Assembly (NCBI RefSeq): GCF_046545555.1
Contig: NZ_JBHZTH010000001.1
Location: forward strand, 744,001 to 808,000
Reading direction: 5' to 3'
Source: Winogradskyella sp046545555
GTDB lineage: Bacteria > Bacteroidota > Bacteroidia > Flavobacteriales > Flavobacteriaceae
DNA: 64,000 bases
Shown here one piece after another: positions 28,296 through 36,700 of the stretch. The translations under genes were made by a program, and so were the position numbers. Every line of letters begins with the position of its first letter. Position 1 is the stretch's first letter. Under the pieces are notes generated by a model. That model had not been told where the DNA came from. It worked only from the letters and a program-made list of their open reading frames with translations, and did no database searches.

Positions 28296-29611
28296 AGATT
28301 CGGTTTTAATAGTGTTAACTTAATTTGTTTTATTCTTTTACGTTCGAGTGCCTCTATAGTAAAAACGTAATTTTTAAAATTTATTTTACTTCCTACACGA
28401 GGAAATCCACCAGAAATTTCCAAAACGAAACCAGCGAGCGTTTCAGCTTCTCCTTTTCTTTTTTCAAAATCTTCACTTTCACCTTCGATACCCGTTATTT
28501 TGTAAACATCTTTTAATGGTGTTTTGCCTTCAAAACTATAATTAAAGTCGTCTAATTTGGTATATACTAAACCCTCGTCATCATATTCATCACTAATGTC
28601 TCCAACAATTTCTTCTATGATATCTTCTAAGGACACTAAACCAGATGTGCCACCGTATTCATCAACTACAACAGCCAGATGCACTTTTCTGTTTTGAAAT
28701 TCGACCATTAAATCATCTAATTTCTTGTTCTCGGGTACAAAGAATGGCTCTCGAAGAATGCTCGTCCAGTTAAACGTTTTTTTATTCAAATGAGGTAGTA
28801 AATCTTTAACATATAACACACCTTTAATTGTGTCAATACTTTCTTCATATACAGGTATCCTAGAATACCCATTATCTACTATTTCATTTATAATTGTCCC
28901 GAAAGGTGTATCTACATTTAGCGCAAATAAATCCATTCTAGGGCGCATTACCTGTTTTGTATCTGTATTACCGAAAGACACAATACCTTTTAGTAATTTT
29001 TGCTCTTCTTGTGTAGTGTCTTGGTTGTTTGTTAATTCTAAAGCCTGTGATAATTGGTCTACACTAAGATTAGAGCGCTGCTTACCAAAACGTTCTTGAA
29101 TTTTAAGAGTAACGTAGCGCATAGGTAGGCTAATAGGAGAAAATAAAACATCTAAGACCTTTAAAGGTCGAGCCATGAAAGAAGAAAATTTCACACTATT
29201 TCTACTTGCATAAATTTTTGGAATAATCTCCCCAAACAATAGAATTAAGAAAGTTGCAGAAACAACTTCTAGTAGAAATCTAGCGATTGAGCTGGTTACG
29301 CTATTAAATAGTGTTTCACCGATATATGCAAATAATAATACTATGGCAATATTTATGAAATTATTGGCAACTAAAATGGTCGCTAATAATTTTTTAGGAC
29401 GCTCTAATAATACAGTAATAATCTCCATTGCTGAAGATTTATTTTCAACTCCTTCGCTTAAATTAGATTTTGTTAGAGAAAATAATGCAACTTCGGCACC
29501 AGATATTAAGGCAGAGCATACAAGAAGTATAATAAGCAATACAATACTTGTATAAAAAGAGGTATTGGCAACTAATAAATTTGAAAGTAAAACCGCGGGT
29601 TCGGGATCCAA
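28292..29611 (-). CDS. gldE: Gliding motility-associated protein GldE (CNNM/CorC family)
   Basis: A 439-residue inner-membrane protein. Three or four membrane segments (about 17-150) form the CNNM/DUF21 domain ('SALISGAEVALFSLTKS'). A CBS pair (about 205-330, 'MRPRMDLFALN' and 'VVVDEYGGTSGLVSLEDI') and a C-terminal CorC-HlyC domain (about 345-430) follow. Homologues are linked to cation handling; in F. johnsoniae gldE can substitute partly for gldD defects. The start is TTG, giving 'MDPEP', which is also the common beginning in relatives. Its end overlaps gldD by 4 bases. Confidence 0.93.
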   Translation of the reverse strand: MDPEPAVLLSNLLVANTSFYTSIVLLIILLVCSALISGAEVALFSLTKSNLSEGVENKSSAMEIITVLLERPKKLLATILVANNFINIAIVLLFAYIGETLFNSVTSSIARFLLEVVSATFLILLFGEIIPKIYASRNSVKFSSFMARPLKVLDVLFSPISLPMRYVTLKIQERFGKQRSNLSVDQLSQALELTNNQDTTQEEQKLLKGIVSFGNTDTKQVMRPRMDLFALNVDTPFGTIINEIVDNGYSRIPVYEESIDTIKGVLYVKDLLPHLNKKTFNWTSILREPFFVPENKKLDDLMVEFQNRKVHLAVVVDEYGGTSGLVSLEDIIEEIVGDISDEYDDEGLVYTKLDDFNYSFEGKTPLKDVYKITGIEGESEDFEKRKGEAETLAGFVLEISGGFPRVGSKINFKNYVFTIEALERKRIKQIKLTLLKPNL

Positions 29612-29636
29612 AATAAAGTTATGTTATTTGAATGAG

Positions 29637-30074
29637 TTAAAATGGTAAATCATCATTAGTTTCTGAGGTATTACTTTGAGCCTGCTGATGAGGTACTTGT
29701 TGTGTGCTAGATATCTGCTGTCCTTGTTGCTGTTCATTCTTATTAGTTAAGAATGTAAAGTCATTACATTGAATTTCTGTAGAATAACGCTCCATCCCTT
29801 TATCATCAGTCCATTTCCTAGTTTTTATTCTACCTTCTATGTAGACTTTATCTCCTTTACTCAGATATTTTTCGCAAATCTCCGCAGCCTTATTTCTAAC
29901 CACAATATTATGCCATTCTGTATTAGAAACGCGCTCATTAGTTTGTTTATTTGTGTAAGTCTCATTTGTCGCTAGCGGAAAACGACCAACACAATTTTTA
30001 TCATCAAAATAATGCATTTTAACTTCATCACCCAAATGCCCAATAAGCATTACTTTATTTAGCGTTCCTGACAT
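29637..30074 (-). CDS. ssb: Single-stranded DNA-binding protein
   Basis: A 145-residue SSB. The N-terminal OB fold (about 1-110: 'NKVMLIGHLGDEVKMHYF', 'WHNIVVRNKAAEICEKYLSKGDKVYIEGRIK') binds ssDNA. A Gln-rich linker ('NEQQQGQQISSTQQ') leads to the acidic tip 'DDLPF' that recruits replication and repair proteins. It sits between mutY and gldE and has its own -7 box 18 bases upstream of the start. Confidence 0.96.
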   Translation of the reverse strand: MSGTLNKVMLIGHLGDEVKMHYFDDKNCVGRFPLATNETYTNKQTNERVSNTEWHNIVVRNKAAEICEKYLSKGDKVYIEGRIKTRKWTDDKGMERYSTEIQCNDFTFLTNKNEQQQGQQISSTQQVPHQQAQSNTSETNDDLPF

Positions 30075-30092
30075 AATAATTCATTTTAGATA

Positions 30093-30100
30093 CAAATTTA
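30093..30100 (-). promoter_or_regulatory. -7 box of ssb
   Basis: Minus-strand TAAATTTG matches TAnnTTTG, 18 bases before the ssb ATG. It would let ssb be expressed independently of mutY. Confidence 0.45.
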
Positions 30101-30156
30101 CTCATTTTGCTATGACACTTTTAAAATTAATAAAAAAATTATGATTTTAGAAAGGC

Positions 30157-31197
30157 TTAAAAGTTGAATTCGTTTATAAAATCACTTATGAGTACTGGGG
30201 AAGGATATTTTGTTAGGTCAACAACAGGAATTGCACTATCTGGTAATTCATTAATTTCAATAATCCAAAACTTTGTGTGTAAATACTGATGAGACAGTTT
30301 ATGAATCTTATCAACTTCGTTATAAAGAGTATGATTAAATTTAGTGTTTTCTATTGGAGAATTTTCAAGGTTCAGAAGATGAAATTCGTCAATTGTCAAA
30401 CTCTTTTCAGATTCTATTAGAGGAAATTGATAGAGGTTCTGCCATATGCCTTTTCCGGTGCGCTTTTCAAAAAATACGTTTTGGTTATTATCAATACAAA
30501 CTAAAAAATTAAAATATTTGGTAGAGACTTTAGTCTTTTTGAGCTTAACAGGTAAAATATCAACTAAATTTTTCTGAAGTGCGATACAACCATGGTTCAA
30601 AGGGCAAACTATACAATATGGACTTTTTGGTTTGCATTGTATAGCACCAAATTCCATTATCGCTTGATTAAATGTTGCAGGTTGAGTTTTATCAATCAAC
30701 GAAGTTGCTAATTTTTTAAATTCTTTGACACCTTTAGTTGAATTTATAGGCGTATTTACACCAAAATAGCGTGATAAAACTCTATAAACATTGCCATCTA
30801 CAACGGCAGCAACTTCATTAAAAGCAATCGAAGCTATGGCACTTGCCGTATAATCTCCAACTCCTTTTAGTTTTATAAGCTCTTTGTAAGAGTTCGGAAA
30901 TTCTCCATCTAACTTAAAAGCAATGTGCTTTGCAGTGGTATGTAAATTTCTTGCTCTAGAGTAATAGCCTAGCCCTTGCCAAAGCTTTAAAACAGATTCT
31001 TCTGTAGCATTTGCAAGGTCAAAAACAGTTGGGTATTTTTTTACAAAAGCTTCATAATACGGTAACCCTTGTTTTACTTGAGTTTGTTGTAAAATGATTT
31101 CTGAAAGCCAAATGTAATAAGGATTCTTAGTCTTTCTCCATGGTAATTCTCGTTTATTATTTGAATACCAATTAGTTAGTGTTTTTTTAAAATCCAT
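30157..31197 (-). CDS. mutY: A/G-specific adenine glycosylase
   Basis: A 346-residue base-excision repair enzyme that removes adenine opposite 8-oxoguanine. The helix-hairpin-helix-GPD domain holds 'SEIILQQTQVKQGLPYY' (catalytic Glu near residue 33) and 'LKGVGDYTASAIASIAF' with the catalytic Asp in 'VVDGNVYRVLSR'. The 4Fe-4S loop is seen as 'CKPKSPYCIVCPLNHGC'. The C-terminal NUDIX-like domain that reads 8-oxoG covers about 235-340. A -7 box lies 20 bases before the start, divergent from the HU gene. Confidence 0.96.
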   Translation of the reverse strand: MDFKKTLTNWYSNNKRELPWRKTKNPYYIWLSEIILQQTQVKQGLPYYEAFVKKYPTVFDLANATEESVLKLWQGLGYYSRARNLHTTAKHIAFKLDGEFPNSYKELIKLKGVGDYTASAIASIAFNEVAAVVDGNVYRVLSRYFGVNTPINSTKGVKEFKKLATSLIDKTQPATFNQAIMEFGAIQCKPKSPYCIVCPLNHGCIALQKNLVDILPVKLKKTKVSTKYFNFLVCIDNNQNVFFEKRTGKGIWQNLYQFPLIESEKSLTIDEFHLLNLENSPIENTKFNHTLYNEVDKIHKLSHQYLHTKFWIIEINELPDSAIPVVDLTKYPSPVLISDFINEFNF

Positions 31198-31217
31198 TTG
31201 TTTTTTAAATGATAAAG

Positions 31218-31225
31218 CAAAACTA
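31218..31225 (-). promoter_or_regulatory. -7 box of mutY
   Basis: Minus-strand TAGTTTTG matches TAnnTTTG, 20 bases before the mutY ATG and divergent from the HU promoter. Confidence 0.45.
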
Positions 31226-31259
31226 AATCTTTATAACGTTAAATTTTAATTAATTACGC

Positions 31260-31291
31260 TTGAAATATTGAAATTAAATTACATATATTTG
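31260..31291 (+). promoter_or_regulatory. Promoter of the HU gene
   Basis: A complete Bacteroidota promoter: TTG at 31260-31262, a 21-base spacer and TATATTTG at 31284-31291. The predicted start gives a leader of about 35 bases. This is one of the two best promoters in the window. Confidence 0.7.
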
Positions 31292-31331
31292 CATCCCTTA
31301 GAATAAATAATTAACCCTAAAACTAATAACA

Positions 31332-31622
31332 ATGACGAAAGCGGATTTAGTCGCTAAGATATCTGATAAATTAGGTATTGAAAAAGGCGATGTACAAGCT
31401 ACAGTTGAAACTTTTATGGAAGAAGTTAAATCATCTTTAGAAGGTGGTGATAACGTTTACCTTAGAGGTTTCGGAAGTTTCATTATTAAAACAAGAGCTG
31501 AAAAAACAGGTCGTAATATTTCAAAAAATACTACAATAAAAATACCAGCTCACAACATACCAGCGTTTAAGCCAGCTAAAGTATTTTTAGAAGGTGTAAA
31601 ATCAAATGTTGAAGTTAATTAA
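31332..31622 (+). CDS. HU/IHF family DNA-binding protein
   Basis: A 96-residue nucleoid protein with the HU fold: helix pair ('MTKADLVAKISDKLGI'), beta saddle ('LRGFGSFIIKTRAEKTGRN') and the DNA-embracing arm with its conserved 'NIPAFKPAK'. HU proteins bend DNA and organise the chromosome. It has its own strong promoter and is followed after 41 bases by a tiny basic protein gene, with which it is probably cotranscribed up to a terminator. Confidence 0.95.
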   Translation: MTKADLVAKISDKLGIEKGDVQATVETFMEEVKSSLEGGDNVYLRGFGSFIIKTRAEKTGRNISKNTTIKIPAHNIPAFKPAKVFLEGVKSNVEVN

Positions 31623-31663
31623 ATACATTAAATAAATTATTAATTTAAAAAGCATTATTTATT

Positions 31664-31753
31664 ATGCCAAGTGGTAAAAAAAGAAAAAGACACAAGGTAG
31701 CGACGCATAAGCGTAAAAAACGTAGACGCGCTAATCGTCACAAAAAGAAATAA
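31664..31753 (+). CDS. 29-residue highly basic protein, possibly ribosome-associated
   Basis: A short gene of 30 codons starting at ATG: MPSGKKRKRH, then VATHKRKKRRRANRHKKK. More than half of the residues are Lys or Arg, with no acidic residue at all, so it must bind nucleic acid, most likely rRNA. Its size and composition resemble the small ribosomal protein bTHX family. It lies between HU and rng, and a terminator follows 7 bases after its stop. I recall near-identical peptides upstream of rng in other Flavobacteriia, but that is memory and not a search. Coding status is well supported; the ribosomal role is inference. Confidence 0.75.
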   Translation: MPSGKKRKRHKVATHKRKKRRRANRHKKK

Positions 31754-31759
31754 ATTGTT

Positions 31760-31785
31760 AAAAGTAGTTTTTAAACTACTTTTTT
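31760..31785 (+). terminator. Terminator after the basic peptide gene
   Basis: AAAAGTAGTT, loop TTTA, AACTACTTTT and further Ts. It closes the HU-peptide transcript before the rng leader. Confidence 0.8.
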
Positions 31786-31798
31786 CAGTTTTAAGAAA

Positions 31799-31810
31799 CG
31801 TTCTTTGATA
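31799..31810 (+). promoter_or_regulatory. boxA-like element in the rng leader
   Basis: CGTTCTTTGATA resembles bacterial boxA antitermination elements (E. coli TGCTCTTTAACA), as found ahead of rRNA genes. It sits after a terminator and 118 bases before rng. A possible -7 box, TAAGTTTG, lies downstream at 31842-31849. Confidence 0.3.
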
Positions 31811-31927
31811 TAGAATTTAAGTACATTTAATAGAGTGTTCTTAAGTTTGTTGGATATTACAATCCTGTGTCAAATAATTTAGTAAAATCCATCTACCTCA
31901 ATTAAGAGTTAGATTTAAATTAACATT

Positions 31928-33472
31928 ATGAACAAAGAATTAATCGTAAGATCGAGTTCAGATATTGTTGATTTTGCCTTATTAAAAGATGGAAAACTTA
32001 TTGAATTACATAAAGATGAAGAGGATAATGACTTTGCGGTAGGTGATATTTTTATTGCCAAAATTCGTAAGGCTATACCTGGTTTAAATGCCGCGTTTGT
32101 AAACGTTGGCTATGAGAAAGATGGTTTTTTACACTATCATGATCTTGGACCAAAACTACCTTCTCTTTTAAAATTCATTAAACGTGTAAGCACAGGTAAA
32201 TTAAGGGATTATACCCTTAAAGACTTTCCTTTGGAGAAAGATTTAGACAAACATGGCAAAATTGTAAATGCTTTAAAGTCTAATCAATCCATTTTAGTAC
32301 AAGTAGTAAAAGAACCAATTTCCACAAAAGGACCACGCATTAGTTCAGAATTGTCTATTGCTGGTAGATACATTGTCTTGGTACCATTTTCTAATCGTAT
32401 TTCAATTTCACAGAAAATTGAATCGCAAGAAGAGAAAGACCGATTAAAAAGACTTGTAAAAAGTATCACACCTAAAGGATTTGGAGTTATTATACGTACA
32501 GTAGCAGAAGGCAAAAAAGTTGCCGAGCTAGATAGTGATTTACAAAACTTGCTGACAAGATGGACGGCAATGTGTAAAAAATTGTACAAAGCCCATCACC
32601 CAACAAAAGTATTAGGTGAAATGAATAAAGCATCCTCAATTCTAAGAGATATCTTTAATGATTCATTTTCTGGTATTGTTGTAGATGATGAAGAGTTGTA
32701 CATAAAAGTAAAAGATTACGTGCAACAAATTGCACCAAAAAAAGAGTCTATTGTAAAGTATTATAAAAACGGAGTACCAATATTCGAAAAATTTGGTATC
32801 GAACGCCAAATAAAAACATCATTTGGTCGTACCGTTTCTATGGCAAAAGGAGCTTATTTAGTAATAGAGCACACAGAGGCACTACATGTTGTAGATGTTA
32901 ACAGTGGTAATCGTTCTAACAAAGAAAAAAGCCAAGAAGAAACTGCCTTAGAAGTTAATATGATTTCAGCCGCTGAAATAGCACGCCAATTACGTTTACG
33001 TGATATGGGTGGTATTATTGTTATCGATTTTATCGATATGGGTCGTGCTGAAAATAGAAAAAAGCTTTATAATTATCTTAGAGATGAGATGAAAGATGAT
33101 AAAGCAAAGCACAAAATATTGCCGCCGAGTAAGTTTGGTTTAGTGCAAATAACCAGACAACGCGTTAGGCCAGAACGCAATATTAAAACAAAAGAGGAAA
33201 ATCCAAATATAATAGGTGGTGCTGAAATCGAAGCGCCAATTAAAGTGGTTGAACGAATCAATCAAGACCTAGAGCGGATTTTCAAAAAAGACTATAAAAA
33301 GATAACATTAAATGCACATCCTTTTATAGCAGCCTTTTTAACCAAAGGGTTTCCATCACCGCGTTCAAAATGGTTTTTTGAACATAAAAAATGGGTAAAA
33401 GTCTTGCCCAGAGATGCTTACACTTATCTTGAATACCATTTTTATGATAAAGATGGTAACAAAATCAAATAA
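31928..33472 (+). CDS. rng: Ribonuclease E/G family protein
   Basis: A 514-residue endoribonuclease that processes the 5' end of 16S rRNA and helps turn over mRNA. It has an S1 RNA-binding domain (about 35-130, 'GDIFIAKIRKAIPGLNAAFVNVGYEKDGFLHYHDL') with the RNase E/G insertion. The catalytic Asp pair lies in 'VVDVNSGN' and 'IVIDFIDMG', and the RNase G C-terminal region follows. The long RNase E scaffold is absent, so it is the G-type. A perfect terminator closes the gene. The 5' leader of 174 bases holds a terminator and boxA-like sequence. Confidence 0.95.
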   Translation: MNKELIVRSSSDIVDFALLKDGKLIELHKDEEDNDFAVGDIFIAKIRKAIPGLNAAFVNVGYEKDGFLHYHDLGPKLPSLLKFIKRVSTGKLRDYTLKDFPLEKDLDKHGKIVNALKSNQSILVQVVKEPISTKGPRISSELSIAGRYIVLVPFSNRISISQKIESQEEKDRLKRLVKSITPKGFGVIIRTVAEGKKVAELDSDLQNLLTRWTAMCKKLYKAHHPTKVLGEMNKASSILRDIFNDSFSGIVVDDEELYIKVKDYVQQIAPKKESIVKYYKNGVPIFEKFGIERQIKTSFGRTVSMAKGAYLVIEHTEALHVVDVNSGNRSNKEKSQEETALEVNMISAAEIARQLRLRDMGGIIVIDFIDMGRAENRKKLYNYLRDEMKDDKAKHKILPPSKFGLVQITRQRVRPERNIKTKEENPNIIGGAEIEAPIKVVERINQDLERIFKKDYKKITLNAHPFIAAFLTKGFPSPRSKWFFEHKKWVKVLPRDAYTYLEYHFYDKDGNKIK

Positions 33473-33482
33473 TATCTATTAG

Positions 33483-33516
33483 AAAAAACCCTTCCAAATA
33501 TTGGAAGGGTTTTTTT
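33483..33516 (+). terminator. Terminator after rng
   Basis: A6 plus CCCTTCCAA, loop ATA, TTGGAAGGG and T7: a perfect 15-bp hairpin including the A/T flanks. The symmetry suggests that it also serves the convergent aldo/keto reductase gene. Confidence 0.93.
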
Positions 33517-33536
33517 GTTATATTATGTTTTCTGCG

Positions 33537-34574
33537 TTAAGGAGCCGGATTTGGTATTGAACTATGAACAGCGTTAATAGCCTTCATAATATCATCAGAT
33601 AATTTAATATTAATACTATCTATATTTTCATTTAGTTGAGTTAGGTTAGTTGCTCCAATAATATTACTCGTTAAAAAGGGTCTTGCATTTACAAACGCTA
33701 ACGACATTTGCGCTAAACTCATACCATTATCTTCTGCAATTTTCAGATAACGTCTTGCTGCTTCTGTGGCCTGTTCACCACTATACCTTGCAAACCTTGG
33801 AAATAATTTTAAACGTGCATTATCTTCAGCAGTACCTTTGATGTATTTACCAGAAAGTACACCAAATGCCATAGGAGAGTATGCTAACAGTCCAATGTTT
33901 TCTCTGTGAGCAACTTCAGCTAAATCCCCTTCAAAAGGTCTACATAATAAAGAATAAGCGTTTTGAATAGTTATCATTCGAGGTAAATTATGCCGTTTAG
34001 ATTCTTCTAAATAACGCATAGTTCCCCAAGCACCTTCATTAGAAATACCAACTTGTCTTATTTTACCAGATTTTATTATGGCGTCAAGATTATGAAGAAT
34101 TTCATTAAAATTATCCTCCCAATTGTCATTAGGATTATGAACGTAGTCTCTGGTTCCAAATAGTTTTGTTTGTCGCTCTGGCCAATGTAGTTGGTATAAA
34201 TCGATATAGTCGGTTTGTAAGCGCTTTAAACTATTATCAACAGCTTCATTAAGTGCTTCTTTACTAAAACCATTAGTTCTAATATGTGCCGTATAATCAC
34301 CAGGCCCAGCAATTTTTGAAGCCAAAACAATTTTATCTCTGTTTCCTGTTTTTGAAAACCAGTTTCCTATTATACGTTCAGTTTCAGCATAGGTTTCAGC
34401 AGTTGCTGGCACAGGATATAATTCAGCTACATCAAAAAAATTAACCCCTTTATCTAAAGCTAAATCCATCTGAGCAAAGCCTTCATCTTGGGAATTTTGA
34501 TTTCCCCATGTCATAGTGCCAAGACAAATTTTACTAACTTTAATATCTGTGTTCGGTAATGTTGTGTATTTCAT
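33537..34574 (-). CDS. Aldo/keto reductase (Tas-like)
   Basis: A 345-residue NADPH-dependent oxidoreductase of the aldo/keto reductase superfamily, close to E. coli Tas. The catalytic tetrad fits Asp and Tyr in 'FFDVAELYPVP', Lys in 'IVLASKIAG' and His in 'LYQLHWPE'. The C-terminal part carries 'NIIGATNLTQLNENI' for cofactor binding. The 'RQTKLFGTRDY' insert is a Tas-type feature. The physiological substrate is unknown. It is transcribed alone, and its leader holds hairpins that look like dispersed repeats. Confidence 0.92.
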   Translation of the reverse strand: MKYTTLPNTDIKVSKICLGTMTWGNQNSQDEGFAQMDLALDKGVNFFDVAELYPVPATAETYAETERIIGNWFSKTGNRDKIVLASKIAGPGDYTAHIRTNGFSKEALNEAVDNSLKRLQTDYIDLYQLHWPERQTKLFGTRDYVHNPNDNWEDNFNEILHNLDAIIKSGKIRQVGISNEGAWGTMRYLEESKRHNLPRMITIQNAYSLLCRPFEGDLAEVAHRENIGLLAYSPMAFGVLSGKYIKGTAEDNARLKLFPRFARYSGEQATEAARRYLKIAEDNGMSLAQMSLAFVNARPFLTSNIIGATNLTQLNENIDSINIKLSDDIMKAINAVHSSIPNPAP

Positions 34575-34581
34575 CCTATAG

Positions 34582-34653
34582 TTCCCGTGAAAACGGGAAT
34601 CTCTTTTTAATGGTTAAACAATTCTATTGAGACTTCTCGACTATGCTAGAAGT
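34582..34653. repeat. Pair of palindromic intergenic repeat-like elements
   Basis: Two short palindromes occur side by side. TTCCCGT-GAAA-ACGGGAA (34582-34599) has a GNRA-type loop. ACTTCT-10 bases-AGAAGT (34632-34653) has a core 'CTTCTCGACTATGCTAGAAG'. Both recall short dispersed palindromes common between genes in Flavobacteriaceae genomes. Neither is placed as a normal terminator for the adjoining genes. Dispersed status is inference from memory of related genomes. Confidence 0.4.
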
Positions 34654-34680
34654 GACAGAAACGACTAAAATGTCTTTTGC

Positions 34681-34723
34681 AAAAATAATAAGACCTTTCA
34701 AGTTTATAAAGCTCGAAAGGTCT
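34681..34723 (-). terminator. Terminator of the OmpA-family gene
   Basis: Read on the minus strand: AGACCTTTC, a 15-base loop, GAAAGGTCT, then a T-rich run. It lies about 75 bases after the OmpA-like lipoprotein stop. Confidence 0.75.
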
Positions 34724-34799
34724 AAATGTATGTTAAGGTTTCTATTTTCAAGAATAGCTTTCCTAAAACTAAAAGTTTGTCTGCTTTAGCAGAAATTTA

Positions 34800-35759
34800 T
34801 TAAATCTCATTTAATAACTTAGAGATTTCATCTAGTTTGGGTGTAAGAATTACTTCAATACGTCTATTTTTAGCTTTGCCTTCCGTTGTATCGTTAGATG
34901 CAACTGGTGCATATTCACCACGACCAGCTGCTGTTAAACTTTCAGGATTTATGGCGTTATTTTCTCTTAGTATATTAACAATTGCCGTCGCTCGCTTAGT
35001 AGATAAATCCCAGTTACCACTTAATTGTGCATTACCTTTATAAGGTACATTATCTGTATGTCCTTCGATTAAAATTGCAATATCTGGATTTTCAGCTAAT
35101 ACATTTCCTAATTGCTGAACTGCTCTTCTACCTTCCGATCCTACAGACCAACTACCAGATTGAAATAGGAGTTTATTCTCCATAGAAATATAGACTTTTC
35201 CATCGCGTTGCTCCACAGTTAAACCTTTACCTTCAAAATTTGTTAAGGCTTTAGAAATGGCATCCTTTAGTGCACGCATATTGGCATCTTTAGCAGCAAT
35301 TACACTTTCTAATTCAGCCACACGTTTAGAGCGATTTTCAAGTTCGGTTTTAAGCTTATTTAATCGTGCGCTTTCAGCAGCAAGTGCTTGTTCCTTAGCT
35401 TCTAATTGCGCTAATAACTCTCTGTTTTTTTTTGAGTTTTTTGTAATTTCTTCAGAGCTGTTTTTTTCTAACGCGGTATAAGAGGCTTTTAAATTATCTA
35501 GATTAGATTTAGTCGCAGCATAATCAGAACGTAACTGATCTCTTTCTTTAACGGCATTATCATAGGCCGATTGTAAACTATTTAAATCGTTGGTTAGTTT
35601 AGTTTTATCCGCAGAAAGTGACTCAACATCATCAGTTAAACTCCGGTTTTCTTTTTTTAGGTTAGCATACTTGTCTTCTAAATCTGTATAAATCTTCTTA
35701 GATACACACGAAGAAAGTAACATTAGGCCTATTGCTATTAATAACGTTTTTTTTATCAT
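34800..35759 (-). CDS. OmpA family lipoprotein with coiled-coil
   Basis: A 319-residue envelope protein. The lipobox 'LMLLSSCVS' (Cys18) gives an outer-membrane lipoprotein. Residues about 25-165 form an alpha-helical coiled coil ('LEDKYANLKKENRSLTDDVE' and onward). Residues about 195-305 are an OmpA/MotB peptidoglycan-binding domain: 'IAILIEGHTDNVPYKG', 'RATAIVNILREN', 'AAGRGEYAPVASNDT' and 'AKNRRIEVILTP'. It probably bridges the outer membrane to the cell wall. The gene stands alone between the aldo/keto reductase and xth genes, with its own terminator. Confidence 0.92.
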   Translation of the reverse strand: MIKKTLLIAIGLMLLSSCVSKKIYTDLEDKYANLKKENRSLTDDVESLSADKTKLTNDLNSLQSAYDNAVKERDQLRSDYAATKSNLDNLKASYTALEKNSSEEITKNSKKNRELLAQLEAKEQALAAESARLNKLKTELENRSKRVAELESVIAAKDANMRALKDAISKALTNFEGKGLTVEQRDGKVYISMENKLLFQSGSWSVGSEGRRAVQQLGNVLAENPDIAILIEGHTDNVPYKGNAQLSGNWDLSTKRATAIVNILRENNAINPESLTAAGRGEYAPVASNDTTEGKAKNRRIEVILTPKLDEISKLLNEI

Positions 35760-35815
35760 TTGGGTAAAATTAATTTTTATGTTTTTAACTGATTATTACT
35801 ATCAAAAACTACCTA

Positions 35816-36577
35816 TTAGACATCGAGTTCTAATAAAATAGGGCAGTGATCGCTATGTACTGCATCAGTGAGTATAACGCTTCGTTTTATTTTTTCTTGT
35901 AAAGGTTTGCTTACCATTGCGTAATCTAATCGCCAACCCTTATTATTGGCTCTTGAGTTAGCACGATAACTCCACCAAGAAAACTCTTGTTTTTCAGGGT
36001 GTAGATATCTGAAACTGTCTATAAAACCACTATCTATAAAGTTACCTAACCATTCGCGTTCTTCGGGTAAAAAACCTGAAACTCCTTTCATTTTAGGGTT
36101 ATGAATATCTATAGCTTCATGGCAAATATTATAATCACCAACAATCACTAAATTTTCTTTTTCTTTTTGAAGCGTATTTAAATAATCATGGATTAAATCC
36201 ATGTATTCAAATTTATGAGCCAAGCGTGCACTATTAGTTCCTGAAGGTAAATACATGCTCATTACAGAAACGTCATCATAATCTACACGTATATTTCTAC
36301 CTTCAAAATCCATAGATTCAATTCCTGTTCCGAATTCTATGTGATTTGGTTTTGTTTTGCATAAGATGGCAACTCCGCTATAGCCTTTTTTTTGCGCGCT
36401 AAACCAATAATTGTAATTGTAACCAGCCTCAGTAAATACCTCTAAATCGAGCTGTTCTTCCATTGCTTTAATTTCTTGAAGACAAATAATGTCTGGATTA
36501 GTTGCCGTTAGCCAGTCAATGAATCCTTTTTTTAAGGCTGCTCTTATGCCATTTACATTGTATGATACTACTTTCAT
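35816..36577 (-). CDS. xth: Exodeoxyribonuclease III
   Basis: A 253-residue Mg-dependent AP endonuclease and 3'-5' exonuclease of the base-excision pathway. Family motifs: 'SYNVNGIRAALKKGF' at the N terminus, 'LQEIKA' (metal-binding Glu), 'MYLPSGTN', 'IVGDYNICHEAIDIHNP', 'RLDYAMVS' and the catalytic 'SDHCPILLEL'. I use the ATG at 36577, which gives the conserved 'MKVVSYN' start; a TTG one codon earlier is not needed. It is divergent from the large barrel protein gene. Confidence 0.95.
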   Translation of the reverse strand: MKVVSYNVNGIRAALKKGFIDWLTATNPDIICLQEIKAMEEQLDLEVFTEAGYNYNYWFSAQKKGYSGVAILCKTKPNHIEFGTGIESMDFEGRNIRVDYDDVSVMSMYLPSGTNSARLAHKFEYMDLIHDYLNTLQKEKENLVIVGDYNICHEAIDIHNPKMKGVSGFLPEEREWLGNFIDSGFIDSFRYLHPEKQEFSWWSYRANSRANNKGWRLDYAMVSKPLQEKIKRSVILTDAVHSDHCPILLELDV

Positions 36578-36700
36578 CAAACTATTTTTTATGAAATACT
36601 GATTATGCCTCTAAATTAAATAATACGCTACTTTTACACTATTATTTTAAGCTTGTTTTAACTACAAAATAATTTGTACTTAAAACAGTTATTATTTTAC

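Noticed and set aside
36674..36700. TTG start for the large barrel protein
   Set aside because: It puts nine residues in front of an already complete signal peptide that starts with ATG.
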